The notes below the pieces were generated by a model, which saw only the letters and a list, made by a program, of their open reading frames with translations, was not told the DNA's origin and did not search any database. A program made the position numbers and the translations under genes. A stretch of DNA of 64,000 nt from Eumeta japonica (lineage: Eukaryota > Arthropoda > Insecta > Lepidoptera > Psychidae), in the NCBI GenBank assembly GCA_005406025.1, contig BGZK01000082.1:372001-436000 (forward strand). Reading direction: 5' to 3'. Positions 60,301 to 64,000 of the stretch are shown here, in pieces; within the stretch, counting starts at the first letter, position 1, and each line of letters starts with the position of its first letter.

Positions 60301-63300
60301 CATACTGTCCTGTGTAAAAAACCAGGCGCAATCGGCGTGGACCGTGGCGCAGGTAGTCTGCTGAAAGTTATGCATTTAGGCAATACAGTATGAGTGAATT
60401 AATAACAGCTGCAATTTATATTAAGGCAAATAGGTTCTTTTAAGATTTATAATAAAATAATGTGTTTGCTCTGCAGACAATTTAAATAGAACAGTTAATG
60501 TCTTGTATTTTATTATTAGACTGCAGTAGAATTAATAAAAGATTTTCAGACTAATTACATGTTTTTCGATTTTACCCAGATTTACAACATATATTTGTGT
60601 TAATCTGGACAATAATAACAAAAATGAAAATTTCAAAAAAATAATGTTCTTTATTTGTGAACAAAAACATAAAATATAATTAGACAAACCAAACAATAAT
60701 TTGTTTTTAGATTAACATATAACTTACCATAAAAATGTACTAATTTTCATATTTTATTACTTCCTACTATTAATTTTCCCACATTTATTTACCTGAGGTA
60801 GTCGTGTTGAAACGTGCCTATTCATTTCAGAAGTGGCAAGTTGTGCATCCACCCACTGCAACTCTTTGAATGTGGAACAGTAAGTCTCAACTATATGATG
60901 CAGCATCATCGGCTGAAACTGTACAAAATTGCATATGCCAATGAGCAAACGGTGGATCACAATTTTGTTCCACTTGCACTGATATAAATGGAATTGTTAG
61001 TGGACATAGGAAATAAAAAATATATACATATTGACAAGTTTAGAAATAGCATCAAAAATATCCCTTCACTTCTTGTCCATCCATATACATCTAATACATT
61101 TAGATGTACACATCCAAAGTGTACTCCTACTATTGTTACAATGCTATGCTACTGCCTACCCTGGTGTTGCCAGAAAATAATAAAATTTGACACATATAAT
61201 TACACAACATAAATATTACTAATTTCACAAAAACATATCTAGTATTAAATGTTATTAAAATTCGGAAAAGTTTACGCGTTTCTTTTATAACAATCCCATC
61301 AACGTCGGCGAATATATAAAATCGGAATATATACAACGTCGGCGAAATAGATAAAATATAAATTATAAGCCAGTCCGACTTACTTGAAAGTCGAACATAA
61401 GTAAACAGTATTTTTATTCTGAAATAAAAGCTAGAAACCTAAGACTTAAAATATGTAAGAGCTTGGTAATCCCTTTTAATTTAGACATCTGATATTTACT
61501 TTTAGGTCTTAAACAATTATAACTATATTTATTAATCTGATGAAATATTCTGGGCAAAGGGTTATCATAGATGAACAGACAGACGTGTATACAGAGCTAT
61601 GTGTTTTCGTAATGGAGGTAATGGATCAAATGAAATGAATTGCGTTTTTGTAATATAGTATGGAACAAAACTAATATCAACATAAAATCATATTTTGCTG
61701 ATGCATTATATGGTACTTTTGTTAGGATTGTTTAAATGCTTCTGATTTAATCTAATTTGGATTGATATGTTAATCTTTGATAAATACATGTTTACAAATT
61801 CAAAACACAGCATAAACAACTTTATGATGCAAATTTGTGTAGAAAATAACATTAACTCACAGTTTTACAGAAAAACACTCGTAGAGCAACAAGTGGCATT
61901 TCTTCTAACAATACATTCTCTATGATATCCTCAAATTTCTCTGCGGGTACGACAATCTGAAATAAAATAAAAAATCTTTATAATTAAAAACTATTCTGTA
62001 CTTTTTAGTCCATATTTTACGCAAACAATAGAAATGATTCAGAAATGGAATTTTCACATATACAGATTACCCAGGATGGACAAAATAATAGATACAATAT
62101 ACACAGCGCAATGAAAAAAATATTTTCTAACAGAGATGCCTTAGTGGAGAAGATTACTTCGAGCCAAAAAATACATCGAACTGAGAGATCATATAAAACT
62201 ATGATAACCAAAACATATTTTTTTCTATAAATCTCTTATTTCCGATTCAAATGTTTCAAGACTGTTGTTTCATTTTAATTGTAGACAGAAATTTGAAATG
62301 AAACATATGATATTCATCTAAATCAAATATTGAAACTTTCGATAGAACATACACATGACGAATAAAAACTTGATCTTATTCAGATCAAGTAATTTCTTAA
62401 AAACAAAAAAAATATACTTACAATATTTAAAGTAACTTGTATTTCTTTCGTTCTATAACCGCAGTTATAATTTAACACATCCCATGAGAGCCTCTCGAAC
62501 GTTTGCCTGCGCTTGTTTATTATATTTATGGATAAGTGCCTTAGGTTCGGTAGGTTTCGTAGTTCTGACAATACCACAGTATTTAACATATCGTATTCCA
62601 TACATATATGCTGAAAAAAAAAAAGTTGTTTTTTTTTTATGCTCTGGTATTTCAAATAAGAGTTTATCTCTTCTATTAATGAGAAAATATTAATATAACA
62701 AGAAAGAGTGATTCAAATACCCTTTTTGTAAGAAAAACTGTGAAATAAAATTAAGTACCCATAAATAACTGAATGTGAAGAAATCGGCACATTTTGGCAT
62801 AAAAGAAGAAGTTTGCTGTGCGTATGATTCATATGGTAATGCAGGCCTTTTTCCAGGTTGACTTGACACCTGGAACATTGCAAAATAAAAAGGAAAACAA
62901 TAATATAAAAAAGTCCTAATACATCACATTAAGAAATATGGAATAGGTAGGTAGTTGTCTAAAATTAATATATCCATTTATATGAGAAAAACAAAATGTT
63001 GTATGCCAATTGAATTAAAACAATAAGTAATAACTACTGTGTCTAAACATCTATTTATTTTCTTTGGATTTTAAATCCAAAGAAAATAATTAAATATTAG
63101 ACACAAATCAAAAATGTAAATTTTTATTATATATGGGTTTCAATAACTTCACTTTTAATGTTGTAGGACCTATATTATCAAAGAATCTTATAATATATCT
63201 TATTTAATAAAATTGTTTCATGTTTACATGTATACACAGTGTTTGATAATAAAAATAATTTCAATATCTCTGACAAAAAAGTACCAGTACAGACACAAAA

Positions 63301-63497
63301 AAAAATAATAATACATAGGTCATTATCATCGAGACATACAGTGAATATATAATATTAAAGTCAACAGGAAAGCACATAAAATGTTAATGTTTTGGTTACT
63401 TACGGTTACGGGATCGCTTTGCAAAAAATAACAACCCAGAACTGTATAAGATTTTAACTTATTTTTGTGAGCCAATAACAAACTGTCCACAGCTTCG
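51209..63497 (-). CDS. FBXO33: F-box protein, FBXO33-like (3' portion; 5' end outside the window)
   Basis: Nine exons in consistent phase give 361 codons to a TAA: 63404-63497, 62759-62869, 62422-62610, 61861-61956, 60793-60978, 58861-58942, 54381-54565 and 51209-51352, with one codon split across the 58861/54565 junction (eight blocks, all GT-AG). Matches to the vertebrate FBXO33 C-terminal half as I recall it: LSELRNLPNLRHLSI (leucine-rich), EMPLVALRVFF, INPLILVCWQC, LLGMARLRHSTLRHLEV and a closing tryptophan/proline-rich segment WRPCLPWNQLHPALG. These are degenerate leucine-rich repeats that would bind the substrate of an SCF ubiquitin ligase. The N-terminal F-box and the start are beyond the right edge. 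The introns are large (up to ~4.3 kb) and host transposons. The family call is from memory and could be a sister F-box/LRR protein. Confidence 0.8.
51510..53700 (+). pseudogene. Ty1/copia retrotransposon remnant, antisense in the last F-box intron
   Basis: Blocks in the canonical copia order: a decayed protease active-site region ending ASIHMTRHK (about 51530-51555); VLYVPELATNLLSVSQI (about 51700-51750); the integrase start LLETVHSDICG (about 52050-52085) and FITFIDDFTKK (about 52120-52150); the integrase end AEAIQTVAYLVNRSPT (about 52455-52505); then reverse transcriptase KWVFRIKNE (about 53190), FDITTAFLYGDLNETIYM (about 53370-53425) and the catalytic YIDD (about 53625). RNase H and both LTRs are absent, and there are many stops and frameshifts. 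Pol order protease-integrase-RT is diagnostic of copia rather than gypsy. Inactive. Confidence 0.85.
54117..54362 (-). pseudogene. LINE (jockey/CR1-type) C-terminal remnant
   Basis: Reads FSIFYSLVTYGILLWGQAA, then VLQKRAIRAVYDL, then in a shifted frame ASQYVYENLIYVKRHIELF. This is the 'LVTYGxxLWGxA...LQKRAxRAI...YxxENxxYVxxN' tail of RNA-directed DNA polymerases in multi-copy insect LINEs. It ends with 'aagtggaagtcggttg'. It sits just inside the intron following exon g of the F-box gene, in the same orientation. Confidence 0.75.
54381..54565 (-). CDS. FBXO33: F-box gene exon g
   Basis: Two bases completing a glycine, then 61 codons: YWLWQYDLLGMARLRHSTLR, HLEVS..., ending NVDPSFIK. Acceptor TTTTAG|GT, donor AAAG|GTACAT. 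The most conserved part of the C-terminal region. Confidence 0.9.
54664..54900. mobile_element. MITE, family A copy 2, with a 38-bp tandem tail
   Basis: Inverted ends of about 45 bp: 54668-54712 ('gcctgcgatatgctactagc...') against 54802-54846 ('...gcggcatgctactgcatgt'). The centre 'ctgtttttccattatgaatc' matches the copy at 45240. The right end is duplicated in tandem: 54825-54862 and 54863-54900 are near-identical 38-mers ('catgttgcaggcaagcatat...'). Confidence 0.65.
54910..57225. other. F-box intron f sequence, unassigned part
   Basis: Intronic. A less AT-rich patch at about 55395-55640 has CG-containing strings ('acggtcgccgcgtacgccgg') and short open frames on the minus strand, but no family is recognised. 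The rest is AT-rich. Confidence 0.5.
57229..57262. repeat. 34-bp perfect palindrome around (ATGC)n
   Basis: An 'atttaaatgc' arm, a run of 'atgc' repeats, and a 'gcatttaaat' arm read identically on both strands with no spacer. It lies in F-box intron f. Confidence 0.9.
57731..58592. repeat. Inverted-repeat-bounded, extremely AT-rich island
   Basis: 'agaagttctacttctttggc' at 57731-57750 is inverted at 58573-58592 ('gcctaaagaagtataacttc'), each also near-palindromic and adjoining a 'gcgcg' string. Between them 57770-58190 is almost pure A/T made of 'ttaatta', 'aataaat' and 'tttaaat' words. The structure suggests a MITE-type element, but it has no ORF and no recognised family. Confidence 0.5.
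58861..58942 (-). CDS. FBXO33: F-box gene exon f
   Basis: 27 codons plus one base: PFRRETSINPLILVCWQCNV then LEKIVLH. Acceptor TTTTAG|CC, donor CACG|GTAAGT. Carries the conserved 'NPLxLxxWxC' block. Confidence 0.85.
58962..60780. other. F-box intron e
   Basis: 1.85-kb intron. The segment at 59400-59960 is less AT-rich and may be an old repeat, but I recognise no protein blocks in it. A pseudo-exon-like piece at 60318-60363 is rejected (see the rejected list). Confidence 0.5.
60793..60978 (-). CDS. FBXO33: F-box gene exon e
   Basis: 62 codons, phase 0 to 0, from CKWNKIVIHRLLIGICNFVQ to ...HVSTRLPQ. Acceptor ATATCAG|TGC, donor CAG|GTAAAT. Confidence 0.85.
61861..61956 (-). CDS. FBXO33: F-box gene exon d
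   Basis: 32 codons, phase 0 to 0: IVVPAEKFEDIIENVLLEEM then PLVALRVFFCKT. Acceptor TTTCAG|ATT, donor ACT|GTGAGT. Confidence 0.85.
62422..62610 (-). CDS. FBXO33: F-box gene exon c
   Basis: 63 codons, phase 0 to 0. Acceptor polypyrimidine...TTTCAG|CAT and donor ATT|GTAAGT. Contains SELRNLPNLRHLSINIINKR, a leucine-rich repeat. Confidence 0.85.
62759..62869 (-). CDS. FBXO33: F-box gene exon b (frame least certain)
   Basis: A 37-codon exon with acceptor TTCCAG|GTG and donor ATGG|GTACTT, phase 0 at both ends, which is what exons a and c require. The translation starts VSSQPGKRPALPYESYAQQ. A second frame (starting one base later) is also open throughout, so only phase logic selects this one. Least conserved part of the protein. 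Confidence 0.5.
63404..63497 (-). CDS. FBXO33: F-box gene exon a (first one inside the window)
   Basis: Begins with one base completing a split codon, then EAVDSLLLAHKNKLKSYTVL and on to ...SDPVT. Acceptor TTTTAG|C and donor ACC|GTAAGT, ending in phase 0. An earlier exon must lie further right. Confidence 0.75.
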
Positions 63498-63539
63498 CTA
63501 AAATGTGAAAACAAACAATATTAAACAATCGATACATAC

Positions 63540-64000
63540 TACATATTGTCACTGACTGCCCTTTAAAAAGAACAATGCCCAATTAAGATCAAACACAACA
63601 ATGGCGTTTTCTAAATCCAATCACATTTACTTATGAGAGACTACACATTTAAGTTTATTTTTTTTTCTTTATAAATGAAAATGAAGTTAAATATATGATT
63701 TTTATTAAATTAACTGAACTTTTAATTGTTTAGCTCTTGTATGCGGCTTCGCTTTTGTATGTATAGAATACATATGTACACATATTTGTTTCATCAATAT
63801 TAGGCAAAGGTGTATTAAACCAGGAGTGCTCTCACAATTATTCCCAGGGGGGATTTTATGTGTAAATCTTTTTCGGCGCATATTTATTCCACACAGATGG
63901 AATACTACAAGGCAAAAACCAGAAGGTACAAGTGCACACCCTTGCGCTCTTAATAAATTAACATATGTGATTCATTACAAGTCATGTTAACAATAGAGAA
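63540..64000. other. Right edge, intron of the F-box gene
   Basis: No further exon could be identified; the exon preceding 63497 must end two bases into a codon. Mostly AT-rich. Confidence 0.5.

Noticed and set aside
60301..60363. CG-rich segment resembling an F-box exon, with 'ctttcag' before it
   Set aside because: The only plausible donor leaves phase 1, which would put the next exon out of frame with an early stop. Joining 60793 directly to 58942 keeps phase 0 and gives the expected conserved spacing.

Overview
The window is AT-rich eukaryotic DNA with spliced genes, long introns and many decayed transposons. It is almost certainly from a moth or butterfly (Lepidoptera). The best indicator is an intact, intronless, bacterial-type GH31 glycoside hydrolase gene (minus strand, 2930-6139); an ancient transfer of such a gene from Enterococcus-like bacteria into Lepidoptera is known. 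Several interspersed repeats also look like families common in lepidopteran genomes. No operons, CRISPR arrays or tRNA/rRNA genes were seen.

Layout. 1-2.9 kb: AT-rich non-coding DNA. 2.93-6.14 kb: the GH31 gene, read leftward, with a probable 3' splice site just upstream of its start, which implies a non-coding first exon. 6.2-21.4 kb: intergenic, with traces of a gypsy-type element, repeats, a degraded transposon-associated ORF, a mariner transposase tail and a LINE remnant. 21.48-31.15 kb: a complete six-exon exosome gene (EXOSC4/Rrp41, 249 aa, minus strand) with a jockey-type LINE in intron 4 and a tandemly duplicated repeat in intron 1. 31.6-37.1 kb: repeat-dense block (a minisatellite present in both orientations, an inverted-repeat element carrying a small ORF, a Helitron-like small ORF and a LINE tail). 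37.1-51.2 kb: mostly featureless AT-rich DNA with MITEs and one unrecognised decayed coding stretch at 40.3-40.8 kb. 51.2 kb to the right edge: the 3' portion (nine exons, 361 codons) of an F-box gene that best resembles FBXO33, minus strand. Its introns hold an antisense Ty1/copia remnant, a LINE tail, a MITE, a 34-bp perfect palindrome and a very AT-rich inverted-repeat island. The F-box itself must lie beyond 64 kb.

The three recognisable genes do not form a pathway. EXOSC4 is part of the RNA exosome core, the F-box protein is a predicted ubiquitin-ligase substrate adaptor, and the GH31 enzyme is an acquired carbohydrate-active enzyme. The most noteworthy feature is the GH31 gene: full bacterial domain order, apparently intact catalytic residues, and signs of adaptation to a eukaryotic genome (good Kozak ATG, upstream splice acceptor). 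Family names come from recognising motifs by eye; no database search was run.
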